Below are positions 45,230 to 56,814 of a stretch of 64,000 nucleotides of DNA, piece by piece. Both the position numbers and the translations under genes were made by a program. Source of the DNA: Procambarus clarkii (lineage: Eukaryota > Arthropoda > Malacostraca > Decapoda > Cambaridae); the NCBI RefSeq assembly GCF_040958095.1, contig NC_091193.1, positions 34,611,430-34,675,429 of the forward strand. Direction: 5' to 3'. Under the pieces are notes generated by a model that saw nothing but the letters and a program-made list of their open reading frames with translations, did no database searches and was not told the DNA's origin. The number at the start of each line of letters is the position of its first letter. Positions within the stretch are counted from its first letter, which is position 1.

Positions 45230-46083
45230 ATGGCAAATATACCTCAGGTTCCTGCATTTGATCCTGACTGTGATCAGACAAACCTGTCACAGAGGTGGGT
45301 CAAATGGCTTAAAAGGTTTGAAAATTTGTTGATAGTTTCTGACATCAAAAGTGCTGAAAGAAAGCGTGCCTTTCTACTTCATTATGCAGGTGAGAGAGTT
45401 TGTGACATCTTTGACACACTGAATGACACTGGTGGTGCCAAAGATTATGACATTGCCAAAGCCAAACTAACAGAGCATTTCAAACCAAGGCAAAATACTG
45501 CAATGGAAATTATGCATTTCAGGAGAGCCAGACAACTCTCTAATGAAACCGTTGATCAATACCACACACGTCTGCAGGGTTTAGCAGCCCATTGTGAGTT
45601 TGCTGATATTGACAAAGAAATCAAACGGCAAATAATTGAAACATGCTCATCTACACGTCTCCGTCGAAGAGCTCTAGAACTTGTTGATGATGACAGTTCT
45701 CTTACCAAGATACTGGATATGGCTCGTCGAATGGAAGATGCTGCACGTGATGCTCGTGTCATGAGTGCAGTGCCAACAACGGTTCTGCCACTGTTACTAA
45801 CAGTGATGAGGTACGTAAGGTTCAGGGAGGACATCGTAATCAAAGAAGATATCATGGCAAACCTAACAGTAAATTGAGCCGAGAACCACATCACAACTGG
45901 AGTCATGGAACAAGACTCAAGCAGTCACAACGACTCACATCAGAGGGTGTCAACAATAAATGTTACAATTGTGGAGGAGACTACCCACACCAAGATAATG
46001 TTTGTCCTGCTCAAGGTAAGAAGTGTTAAGAGTGTGGAAAACTAGGTCATTTTGGTGCTATGTGTCGTTCCGCACTAAAGAAA
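45230..46083 (+). pseudogene. Gypsy Gag with two zinc knuckles
   Basis: ATG at 45230 starts MANIPQVPAFDPDCDQ. The capsid-like region follows with SQRWVKWLKRFENLL, KRAFLLHYAGERVCDIF, YDIAKAKLTEHFKPR and ETVDQYHTRLQGLA, the standard layout of gypsy Gag. The frame shifts near 45770-45780, after which NKCYNCGGDYPHQDNVC (first knuckle) and KC-stop-ECGKLGHFGAMC (second knuckle) appear. TAA at 46027-46029 replaces one residue between the first two Cys. The frame change could mimic a programmed shift, but it occurs before the knuckles, which is atypical. Confidence 0.85.
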
Positions 46084-49000
46084 CCACAGTCAGTGAATAA
46101 AAGCACTGTACGAGGATCAGGTCATAGGGGTCGAGGTGGTAAACACAATATTGCACCTCATATCCAGAATGTTAACAATGTACAAGACAACATTTCATTA
46201 CAACCAGACTCAGATGACAGTGAATGTGATTATACTCATGGAGTACAAGCAATCACAGAATGGAATGATCTTCCAAACAACCCAGAGACTATAGTATACA
46301 TTGCTGGTATTTGTCTCAAAGTTCTTATTGACACTGGATCAAACATTGACACCATTGCTGAGTGCCACTATAAAAAATTTAAAAAACAGTTCCCAAAGCT
46401 AGAAAAATACAATGGTAAAGCCACTGCCTATGCTTCAAAGGTAGCCTTGCCATTGATTGAAACTTTCACTGCAGAGATTAAGTCAAAGAATGCAATGCTC
46501 ATTAATACATTCCATGTTAGGAATGCAAAGGAGTCTTTACTCAGTTACAAGACTTCAACCAAATTGGGGCTACTTCAGCTTTCTAATGCTGTAGCAGTGG
46601 AATCTGCAAACAATGTTGATGCTATTGTTGCTGAATTTTCTGATCGATTTAAATCCATAGGTTGTTATACTGATAGCAAAGTACATGTGCATATCAACCC
46701 AGATGTAATTCCAGTTGCCCAACCACATCGCCGACAACCATTCCAAACTCACAAGAAAGTCGATGCCGAACTGGATAGGCTGATGGAGCTAGATATCATT
46801 GAACCAGTAACAGGCCCAACACCATGGGTAAGCCCAATTGTCACTCCACCAAAGCCGAAGAATCCAGATGAGATACGCATTTGTGTGGACATGCGTGTTC
46901 CCAACAAGGCAATAATGCGTGAACGCCATCCTACACCCACTGTAGATGATATGATCTACCGCTTGAATGGTGCAACTGTATTCAGCAAGTTAGATTTAAA
47001 CAAGGGCTATCATCAGCTTGAACTTGATGATGAGAGTCGATTCATCACAACGTTTACGACACATCGAGGTCTGTATAGGTACAAGCGCCTGAGTTTTGGT
47101 ATCAACAGTGCTGCTGAGGTATTCCAGCACATCATCAGCCAGGTATTGCAAGACATACCTAATGCTGACAACATGTCTAATGACATCATTGTTTATGGCC
47201 GTACCCAAGCTGAACACGACAAAGCTCTTCGTGCAACATTGCAACGCATACGAGAAAAGAATCTGACGTTAAGCCGAGCAAAGTGTAAGTTCAATCAACA
47301 TAAAATTGAATTCTTTGGACATGTACTTAGTGACAAAGGTCTGTCTCCGGATCCTAAGAAAGTTGCAGATATCAAGAATGCTGCACCTCCTTCAACGTCA
47401 ACTGAAGTACATAGTTTTCTAGGAATGGCAAACTACTGTTCTCGCTTCATTCCAGATTTTGCTACCATTACGAAGCCTCTACGTGAGCTGAAGAAAAAAT
47501 GCATCATGGTACTGGAGCGATATCGAGCAAAATGCATTTGATGCTGTGAAAGATGCACTAGTAGAGAATGCGACTGCTGCATACTTTGATCCATCAATGG
47601 ACACTGAGTTAACGGTGGATGCTAGTCCTGTTGGTTTAGGTGCTGTTTTAGCCCAACACAAACCTGGTCAACCAGATTCCAAAGTAGTAATTGGCTACGC
47701 CAGCCGTTCTCTCACAGATGTTGAGCAACGATACAGTCAGACAGAGAAGGAAGCTCTTGCTCTTGTATGGAGCTGTGAACACTTCAATGTGTATCTGCTT
47801 GGTGCACCCTTCACCACGATAGTCAGTGACCACAAACCGTTGGAGACCATCTTCAATAATCCAAAGTCCAAACCACCAGCTCGCATTGAGAGATGGGCTC
47901 TTCGTCTGCAATCATACAACTTTACAGTGAAATACAAGCCGGGTGCAGGCAATCCCGCTGATTACATCAGTCGACATCCTGCCAACAGTTTCACCATCAC
48001 CAAGCATCAGCAAGTTGCCGAGGAATATGTACACTCTGTAACCTGTGATGCAGTCCCTAAGGCTCTCACTCATGATGAAATCCGTACTGCAACACTAGAG
48101 GACCCAACTCTGCAAGCAACAGTGGATGCATTGACTAAGAAAAAGTTTCCACGCATCCCACCCTCAGGAGTTGACCAAGATGCGTTCAGAGGACTTAAAC
48201 GCATCCAGACAGAATTAAGTGTTACGCAACAACGCGACACTGTGCTGCGAGGTACTCGTATTGTCATTCCAGCTGTTCTCCAGCAACGTGCTCTGAAGCT
48301 TGCACATCAAGGACACCAAGGTCTTGTTAGGACCAAACAGCTGCTACGAGAAAAGGTGTGGTTTCTTGGCATTGATCGTCAAGCAAAGGACATGCATGAT
48401 GCCTGTGTCCCTTGCCAAGCTGCAGTGGATACTTCAAGATCAACACCTCTACAACCTTCACCACTACCTGCTGCACCATGGACGGAAGTATCGATGGACT
48501 TCTGCGGACCGCTACCAACTGGAGAGTACTTGATGGTAGTCATTGATGATCACTCACGTTATCCAGAAGTAGAAATCATCACTTCCACATCTGCAAAGGC
48601 TGTCATCCCGAAACTCGACAAGATCTTCTCAAATTTTGGCATTCCTGAAGTTGTCAAGACGGACAATGTACCGCCATTCAATGGACAAGACTTCGTCAAC
48701 TTTGCTGAGCATATTGGATTCAAACACCGCCGTGTGATGCCACTACATCCTCAAGCAAATGGAGAAGTTGAGAGAGTCATGCAACCTCTCATGAAAGCGG
48801 TACTCTGTGCTCATGCCGAAGGACGATCCTGGGAACAAGCTATGTATGCTTTTCTCAGGAACTACCGTGCAACACCACATGGAACACTGGGCAAGTTGCC
48901 TGGTGAACTTTTATTTGGACGTCCTATGAGAATCGCACTACCCGTCATGCCAGCCGAGGTAACGGATAAACGTCTCGCTCAGAAGGATGCACTAGCCAAG

Positions 49001-49084
49001 GGCAAAATGAAAATTGCTCATGACCAACGTGCAAAGGAACAAGTCATAAAGGTTGGAGATACTGTTCTCGTTATCATCAACTAG
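46060..49084 (+). pseudogene. Gypsy Pol: protease, RT, RNase H, integrase
   Basis: Protease VLIDTGSNIDTIAE (Asp codon at 46330). RT contains LDRLMELDIIEPVTGPTPWV, SKLDLNKGYHQLEL and LSFGINSAAEVFQ, and the catalytic loop reads MSNDIIVYG at 47173-47199. The first of the paired Asp is Asn (AAT at 47179-47181). An indel in the A run at 47494-47499 moves the frame to 47546-49084. RNase H has LTVDASPVGLGAVLAQ, YSQTEKEALALVW and IVSDHKPL. Integrase has the HxxxH...CxxC finger (LAHQGHQGLVRTKQLL to ACVPCQ, 48298-48420) and the acidic core (VSMDFCGPLP; VVKTDNVPPFNG; ANGEVERV). VGDTVLVIIN ends the coding region at the satellite. Confidence 0.92.
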
Positions 49085-50879
49085 TACAGCCTCCCATCAA
49101 CCAGTACAGCCTCCCATCAACCAGTACAGCCTCCCATCAACCTGTAAAGCCTCCCATCAACCTGTACAACCTCCCATCAACCTGTACAGCCTCCCATCAA
49201 CCTGTACAGCCTCCCATCAACCAGTACAACCTCCCATCAACCTGTACAGCCTCCCATCAACCAGTACAGCCTCCCATCAACCAGTACAGCCTCCCATCAA
49301 CCAGTACAGCCTCCCATCAACCAGTACAGCCTTCCATCAACCTGTACAGCCTCCCATCAACCTGTACAGCCTCCCATCAACCAGTACAGCCTCCCATCAA
49401 CCAGTACAGCCTCCCATCAACCAGTACAGCCTTCCATCAACCTGTACAGCCTCCCATCAACCTGTACAGCCTCCCATCAACCTGTACAGCCTCCCATCAA
49501 CCAGTACAGCCTCCCATCAACCTGTACAGCCTCCCATCAACCAGTACAACCTCCCATCAACCTGTACAGCCTCCCATCAACCAGTACAGCCTCCCATCAA
49601 CCAGTACAGCCTCCCATCAAACAGTACAGCCTCCCATCAACCAGTACAGCCTTCCATCAACCTGTACAGCCTCCCATCAACCTGTACAGCCTCCCATCAA
49701 CCAGTACAGCCTCCCATCAACCAGTACAGCCTTCCATCAACCTGTACAGCCTCCCATCAACCTGTACAGCCTCCCATCAACCTGTACAGCCTCCCATCAA
49801 CCAGTACAGCCTCCCATCAACCAGTACAGCCTCCCATCAACCAGTACAGCCTCCCATCAACCGGTACAGCCTCCCATCAACCAGTACAGCCTCCCATCAA
49901 CCTGTACAGCCTCCCATCAACCAGTACAGCCTCCCATCAACCAGTACAGCCTCCCATCAACCAGTACAGCCTCCCATCAACCTGTACAGCCTCCCATCAA
50001 CCTGTACAGCCTCCCATCAACCAGTACAGCCTCCCATCAACCAGTACAGCCTCCCATCAACCAGTACAGCCTCCCATCAACCAGTACAGCCTCCCATCAA
50101 CCAGTACAGCCTCCCATCAACCAGTACAGCCTCCCATCAACCAGTACAGCCTCCCATCAAACCTGTACAGCCTCCCATCAACCAGTACAGCCTCGCATCA
50201 ACCAGTACAGCCTCCCATAAACGTGTACAGCCTCCCATCAACTAGTACAGCCTCCCATAAACGTGTACAGCCTCCCATCAACCAGTACAGCCCGCCACCC
50301 AACCAGTACAGTCTCCCATCAACCTGTACAGCCTCCCATCAACCAGTACAGCCTCCCATCATCCAATACAGCCTCCGATCAACCAGTACAGCCTCCCATC
50401 AACCAGTACAGCCTCCCATCAACCAGTACAGCCTCCCATCAACCTGTACAGTCTCCCATCAACCTGTACAGTCTCCCATCAACCTGTACAGCCTCCCATC
50501 AACCTGTACAGCCTCCCATCAACCTGTACAGCCTCCCATCAACCTGTACAGCCTCCCATCAACCAGTACAGCCTCCCATCAACCTGTACAGCCTCCCATC
50601 AACCTGTACAGCCTCCCTTCAACCAGTACAGCCTCCCAATAACCATTACAGCCTCCCATCAACCTGTACAGCCTCCCTTCAACCAGTACAGCCTCCCAAT
50701 AACCAGTACAGCCTCCCATCAACCTGTACAGCCTCCCGTCAACCTGTACAGCCTCCCATCAACCTGTACAGTCTCCCATCAACCAGTACAGCCTCCCATC
50801 AACCTGTACAGCCTCCCATCAACCAGTACAGTCTCCCATCAACCTGTACAGTCTCCCATCAACCTGTACAGCCTCCCAT
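49085..50879. repeat. 20-bp satellite, array 1 (about 90 copies)
   Basis: The unit is TACAGCCTCCCATCAACCAG with a common variant in which CCAG becomes CCTG. Twenty is not a multiple of three, but the unit lacks stop triplets in all three plus frames, giving one 60-bp peptide period (YSLPSTSTASHQPVQPPINQ). The 529-codon frame over it is therefore not a gene. The array begins exactly at the broken end of the gypsy integrase and ends at a CR1-like 3' end. Confidence 0.98.
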
Positions 50880-51247
50880 AAGAACATAAGAACAAAGGTA
50901 ACTGCAGAAGGCCTATTGGCCCATACGAGGCAGCTCCTATTCTATAACCACCCAATCCCACTCATATACTTGTCCAACCCGTGCTTGAAACAATCGAGGG
51001 ACCCCACCTCCACAATGTTACGCGGCAATTGGTTCCACAAATCAACAACCCTGTTACTGAACCAGTATTTACCCAAGTCTTTCCTAAATCTAAACTTATC
51101 CAATTTATATCCATTGTTTCGTGTTCTGTCCTGTGTTGACACTTTCAACACCCTATTAATATCCCCCCGGTTATGTCCATTCATCCACTTGTAAACCTCT
51201 ATCATGTCACCCCTAACTCTTCGCCTTTCCAGTGAATGCAACTTAAG

Positions 51248-52421
51248 AACATAAGAACATAAGAACAAAGGTAACTGCAGAAGGCCTATTGGCCCATACA
51301 AGGCAGCTCCTATTCTATAACCACCCAATCCCACTCATATACTTGTCCAACCCGTGCTTGAAACAATCGAGGGACCCCACCTCCACAATGTTACGCGGCA
51401 ATTGGTTCCACAAATCAACAACCCTGTTACTGAACCAGTATTTACCCAAGTCTTTCCTAAATCTAAACTTATCCAATTTATATCCATTGTTTCGTGTTCT
51501 GTCCTGTGTTGATACTTTTAATACCCTATTAATATCTCCCCGGTTATGTCCATTCATCCACTTGTAAACCTCTATCATGTCACCCCTAACTCTTCGCCTT
51601 TCCAGTGAATGCAACTTAAGCTTTGTTAATCTTTCTTCATATGAAAGATTTCTAATTTGGGGAATTAACTTAGTCATCCTACGCTGGACACGTTCAAGTG
51701 AATTTATATCCATTCTATAATATGGCGACCAAAACTGAACTGCATAATCTAAATGGGGCCTAACTAGAGCAAGATATAGCTTGAGAACCACACCAGGTGT
51801 CTTGTTACTAACGCTGCGATTAATAAATCCAAGTGTCCGATTTGCCTTATTACGAACATTTATGCATTGATCCTTTTGTTTTAAATTCTTACTAATCATA
51901 ACTCCCAGATCCCTTTCGCAATCCGACTTCGCAATCACAACACCATCTAGCTCGTATCTTGTAACTCTATCATCATTACCTAACCTCAGAACTTTACATT
52001 TATCAGCATTAAACTGCATCCGCCAATCCTTTGACCATTTCAAAACCCTATCTAGATCAACTTGAAGTGATAGTGAGTCCTCCTCCGAATTAATTTCCCT
52101 ACCGATTTTCGTATCATCGGCAAATTTGCAAATGTTGCTACTCAAACCTGAATCTAAATCATTTATATATATTATAAACAACAGAGGTCCCAGGACAGAG
52201 CCTTGAGGCACTCCACTTACAACATTTTCCCACTCTGACTTGATTCCATTTATACTAACTCTCTGTTTCCTTTGGTATAGCCATGCCCTAATCCAGCTTA
52301 ATATAGCACCCCCAATACCATGAGACTCTATTTTTTTAATCAGTCTTTCATGTGGCACTGTATCAAAAGCTTTGCTAAAGTCAAGGTATACAACATCGCA
52401 ATCCTTACCACTATCAACTGT
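51248..52421 (-). mobile_element. CR1-like copy A2, nested in copy A
   Basis: A 5'-truncated copy of about 1.17 kb containing the second half of the RT and the 3' UTR with terminal AAGAACATAAG repeats. AACTTAAG at 51240-51247 and 52422-52429 flanks it as an 8-bp target duplication. The two sequences joined by removing it are contiguous in other copies (compare 57170-57190). Its frame 51315-52358 is open for 347 codons, from PHERLIKK to the protein C-terminus MSGIGWL. Confidence 0.92.
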
Positions 52422-54226
52422 AACTTAAGCTTTGTTAATCTTTCTTCATATGAAAGATTTCTAATTTGGGGAATTAACTTAGTAATCCTACGCTGGACAC
52501 GTTCAAGTGAATTTATATCCATTCTATAATATGGCGACCAAAACTGAACTGCATAATCTAAATGGGGCCTAACTAGAACAAGATATAGCTTGAGAACCAC
52601 ACCAGGTGTCTTGTTACTAACGCTGCGATTAATAAATCCAAGTGTCCGATTTGCCTTATTACGAACATTTATGCATTGATCCTTTTGTTTTAAATTCTTA
52701 CTAATCATAACTCCCAGATCCCTTTCGCAATCCGACTTCGCAATCACAACACCATCTAGCTCGTATCTTGTAACTCTATCATCATTACCTAACCTCAGAA
52801 CTTTACATTTATCAGCATTAAACTGCATCTGCCAATCCTTTGACCATTTCAAAACCCTATCTAGATCAACTTGAAGTGATAGTGAGTCCTCCTCCGAATT
52901 AATTTCCCTACCGATTTTCGTATCATCGGCAAATTTGCAAATGTTGCTACTCAAACCTGAATCTAAATCATTTATATATATTATAAACAACAGAGGTCCC
53001 AGGACAGAGCCTTGAGGCACTCCACTTACAACATTTTTCCACTCTGACTTGATTCCATTTATACTAACTCTCTGTTTCCTTTGGTATAGCCATGCCCTAA
53101 TCCAGCTTAATACAGCACCCCCAATACCATGAGACTCTATTTTTTTAATCAGTCTTTCATGTGGCACTGTATCAAAAGCTTTGCTAAAGTCAAGGTATAC
53201 AACATCGCAATCCTTACCACTATCAACTGCCTCAACAATGCTAGAATAAAAAGATAACAAATTTGTTAAACATGAACGGCCATTTATAAAACCATGTTGC
53301 GACTCAATTATTAATTTATGTTTTTCAAGATGAAGACGAATTTTATTTGCTATTATAGATTCGAGTAACTTTCCCACAATAGACGTTAGGCTAATTGGTC
53401 GATAGTTAGACGCAAGTGATCTATCTCCTTTCTTAAAAACTGGTATCACATTAGCAACTTTCCAAAACTCTGGCACTCTGCCTGACTCTATTGATTTATT
53501 AAATATGGTTGACAGTGGGTCACAAAGCTCCTCTTTGCATTCTTTAAGCACCCTAGCAAACACTTCATCCGGCCCTGGGGATTTGTTTGGTTTGAGTTTT
53601 ACTATTTGTTTAAGAACATCCTCCCTGGTAACTGCTAAACTCGTCAACCTGTCCTCGTCCCCACCCACATAGACTTGTTCGGCTGAAGGCATATTGTTAA
53701 GTTCCTCTTTAGTAAATACAGATACAAAATATTTATTAAAAATACTACTCATCTCTTCATCACTATCTGTTATTTGACCTGTCTCAGTTTTTAATGGACC
53801 TATCCTTTCCCTAGTCTTAGTACGATATAACTGAAAAAACCCTTTAGGATTTGTCTTTGCTTGCCCTGCTATGCGAACTTCATAGTTTCTTTTTGCTTTC
53901 CTTATCTCTTTTTTAACATTTCTAACCAGTTGTACGAATTCCTGTTCTAAAGTGACCTCCCCATTTTTAATCCTTTTGTACCAAGCTCTCTTTTTACCTA
54001 TAATTTTCTTCAAATTCTTTGTTATCCACTTTGGGTCATTAGTATACGATCTATTCAATTTGTATGGTATACTACGTTCCTGTGCTTTGTTTAGAATATT
54101 CTTAAATAAGTTATATATTGAATCCACATCGAAATCCCCATTTAAGTCACCTATCGCTGGGTTCATGTCTCGCTCCAAGACCGGCCCACACCCCATACCC
54201 AAGCCTTTCCAATCAATTTGACCCAA
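52422..54226 (-). pseudogene. CR1-like ORF2 of copy A, N-terminal part (RT)
   Basis: The frame contains a linker region, then the RT: ADNYR-type block as SNYRPISLTSIVGKLLES, SQHGFINGRSCLTNLL, VVYLDFSKAFDTVPHERLIK, SGVPQGSVLGPLLFIIYIND and the catalytic FADDTK. After the RT comes NADKCKVLRLG to LVRPHLDYAVQFWSP. The APE domain is missing by truncation. The frame is open for about 600 codons, then runs into the nested copy. The end of the same protein lies at 51247-50952. Confidence 0.93.
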
Positions 54227-54230
54227 AAAA

Positions 54231-56062
54231 TTTCTTAGCCTCCCATCAACCTGTACAGTCTCCCATCAACCTGTACAGCCTCCCTTCAACCAGTACAGCC
54301 TCCCAATAACCAGTACAGCCGCCCATCAACCAGTACAGCCTCCCATCAACCAGTACAGCCTCCCATCAACCTGTACAGCCTCCCATCAACCTGTACAGCC
54401 TCCCATCAACCTGTACAGCCTCCCATCAACCAGTACAGCCTCCCATCAACCAGTACAGCCTCCCATCAACCAGTACAGCCTCCCATCAACCTGTACAGCC
54501 TCCCATCAACCTGTACAGCCTCCCATCAACCAGTACAGCCTCCCATCAACCAGTACAGCCTCCCATCAACCAGTACAGCCTCCCATCAACCAGTACAGCC
54601 TCCCATCAACCAGTACAGCCTCCCATCAACCAGTACAGCCTCCCATCAACCAGTACAGCCTCCCATCAACCAGTACAGCCTCCCATCAAACCTATACAGC
54701 CTCCCATCAACCAGTACAGCCTCGCATCAACCAGTACAGCCTCCCATAAACGTGTACAGCCTCCCATCAACCAGTACAGCCTCCCATAAACGTGTACAGC
54801 CTCCCATCAACCAGTACAGCCCGCCACCCAACCAGTACAGTCTCCCATCAACCTGTACAGCCTCCCATCAACCAGTACAGCCTCCCATCAACCAATACAG
54901 CCTCCGATCAACCAGTACAGCCTCCCATCAACCAGTACAGCCTCCCATCAACCTGTACAGTCTCCCATCAACCTGTACAGTCTCCCATCAACCTGTACAG
55001 TCTCCCATCAACCTGTACAGCCTCCCATCAACCTATACAGCCTCCCATCAACCTGTACAGCCTCCCATCAACCTGTACAGCCTCCCATCAACCAGTACAG
55101 CCTCCCATCAACCTGTACAGCCTCCCATTAACCTGTACAGCCTCCCTTCAACCAGTACAGCCTCCCAATAACCATTACAGCCTCCCATCAACCTGTACAG
55201 CCTCCCTTCAACCAGTACAGCCTCCCAATAACCAGTACAGCCTCCCATCAACCTGTACAGCCTCCCGTCAACCTGTACAGCCTCCAATAACCTGTACAGT
55301 CTCCCATCAACCAGTACAGCCTCCCATCAACCTGTACAGCCTCCCATCAACCAGTACAGTCTCCCATCAACCTGTACAGTCTCCCATCAACCTGTACAGC
55401 CTCCCATCAACCTGTACAGTCTCCCATCAACCTGTACAGCCTCCCTTCAACCAGTACAGCCTCCCAATAACCAGTACAGCCTCCCATCAACCAGTACAGC
55501 CTCCCATCAACCAGTACAGCCTCCCATCAACCTGTACAGCCTCCCATCAACCTGTACAGCCTCCCATCAACCTGTACAGCCTCCCATCAACCTGTACAGC
55601 CTCCAATCAACCAGTACAGTCTCCCATCAACCAGTACAGTCTCCCATCAACCAGTACAGTCTCCCATCAACCAGTACAGCCTCCCATCAACCAGTACAGC
55701 CTCCCATCAACCAGTACAGCCTCCCATCAACCAGTACAGCCCGCCACCCAACCGGTACAGCCTCCCACCAACCAGTACAGCCTCCCATCAACCAGTAAAG
55801 CCTCCCATCAACCAGTACAGCCCGCCACCCAACCAGTACAGCCTCCCATCAACCAGTACAGCCTCCCATCAACCTGTACAGCCTCCCATCAACCAGTACA
55901 GCCTCCCATCAACCAGTACAGCCTCCCATCAACCTGTACAGCCTCCCATCAACCAGTACAGCCTCCCGTCAACCAGTACAGCCTCCCATCAACCAGTACA
56001 GCCTCCCATCAACCAGTACAGCCTCCCATCAACCAGTACAGCCTCCCATCAACCAGTACAGC
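54231..56062. repeat. 20-bp satellite, array 2 (about 91 copies)
   Basis: Same unit as 49085-50879. A landmark series near 54685-54840 (CATCAAACCTATACAG; CATAAACGTGTACAG twice; CCCGCCACCCAACCAG) repeats the series at 50160-50310, so whole blocks were duplicated about 4.5 kb apart. A second landmark block near 55740-55830 recurs at 58960-59050. Confidence 0.97.
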
Positions 56063-56487
56063 CAATGGGCCAATAGCAGCTGCCTCGAATGGGCCAATAG
56101 CAGCTGCCTCGTATGGGCCAATAGCAGCTGCCTCGTATGGGCCAATAGCAGCTGCCTCGTATGGGCCAATAGCAGCTGCCTCGTATGGGCCAAAAGCAGC
56201 TGCCTCGTATGGGCCAATAGCAGCTGCCTCGTATAGGGCAATAGCAGCTGCCTCGTATGGGCCAATAGCAGCTGCCTGGTATGGGCCAATAGCAGCGGCC
56301 TCGTATGGGCCAATAGCAGCTGCCTCGTATGGGCCAATAGCAGCTGCCTCGTATGGGCCAATAGCAGCTGTCTCGTATGGGCCAATAGCAGCTGCCTCGT
56401 ATGGGCCAATAGCAGCTGCCTCGTATGGGCCAATAGCAGCTGCCTCGTATGGGCCAATAGCAGCTGCCTCGTATGGGCCAATAGCAG
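56063..56487. repeat. 24-bp satellite, array 1 (about 17 copies)
   Basis: The unit is AATAGCAGCTGCCTCGTATG then GGCC. It matches the 3' UTR of the CR1-like elements except for one base. As a multiple of three it leaves frames open on both strands (APIAAASYG-type plus, LLAHTRQL-type minus), none of them genes. Confidence 0.97.
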
Positions 56488-56814
56488 CCTGTACAGTCTC
56501 CCATCAACCTGTACAGCCTCCCATCAACCAGTACAGCCTCCCATCAACAAATACAGCCTCCGATCAACCAGTACAATCTCCCATCAACCAATACAGCCTC
56601 CGATCAACCAATACAGCCTCCCATCAACCAGTACTGCCTCCGATCAACCAGTACAGCCTCCCATCAACCAGTACAGCCTCCCATCAACCAGTACAGCCTC
56701 CCATCAACCTGTACAGCCTCCCATCAACCTGTACAGCCTCCCATCAACCTGTACAGCCTCCCATCAACCTGTACAGCCTCCCATCAACCTGTACAGCCTC
56801 CAATCAACCAGTAC
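56488..56814. repeat. 20-bp satellite, array 3 (about 16 copies)
   Basis: Same 20-bp unit, with CATCAACAAATACAGCC-type variants. It ends at the 3' end of CR1-like copy B. Confidence 0.96.

Larger units (their letters stand above)
44474..49084 (+). mobile_element. Ty3/gypsy LTR retrotransposon, 3'-truncated
   Basis: The order is LTR, PBS, 570-bp leader, gag, protease, RT, RNase H, integrase. It stops inside the integrase C-terminal region at 49084, where a 20-bp satellite begins. No 3' LTR was found. Three lesions (a frameshift near 45770, TAA at 46027, an A-run frameshift near 47494) and an active-site change make it non-autonomous. Otherwise the frames are long and motifs well preserved, so it is fairly young. 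Confidence 0.88.
50880..54230 (-). mobile_element. CR1-like retrotransposon copy A, 5'-truncated, with nested copy
   Basis: The 3' end at 50880 carries AAGAACATAAG-type repeats (element sense: TTATGTTC 8-mers), the kind of short tandem 3' end known from CR1. The 5' truncation is at 54230, in the region encoding LGQIDWKGLGMGC. Both ends are embedded in the 20-bp satellite. A second copy (51248-52421) is inserted inside it with an 8-bp target duplication. Copy A is therefore two pieces, 50880-51247 and 52422-54230. Confidence 0.9.

Noticed and set aside
49053-50642. Open frame of 529 codons (and similar ones at 50263-50889, 54752-57131, 58707-59915)
   Set aside because: They are produced by the 20-bp and 24-bp satellites, whose units contain no stop triplets in these frames. 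The peptides are perfectly periodic and all three frames are open at once.
50880-54230. Three staggered tandem copies of a CR1-like element from unequal recombination
   Set aside because: The 8-bp AACTTAAG duplication on both sides of 51248-52421 and the continuity of the outer parts are better explained by one nested insertion.
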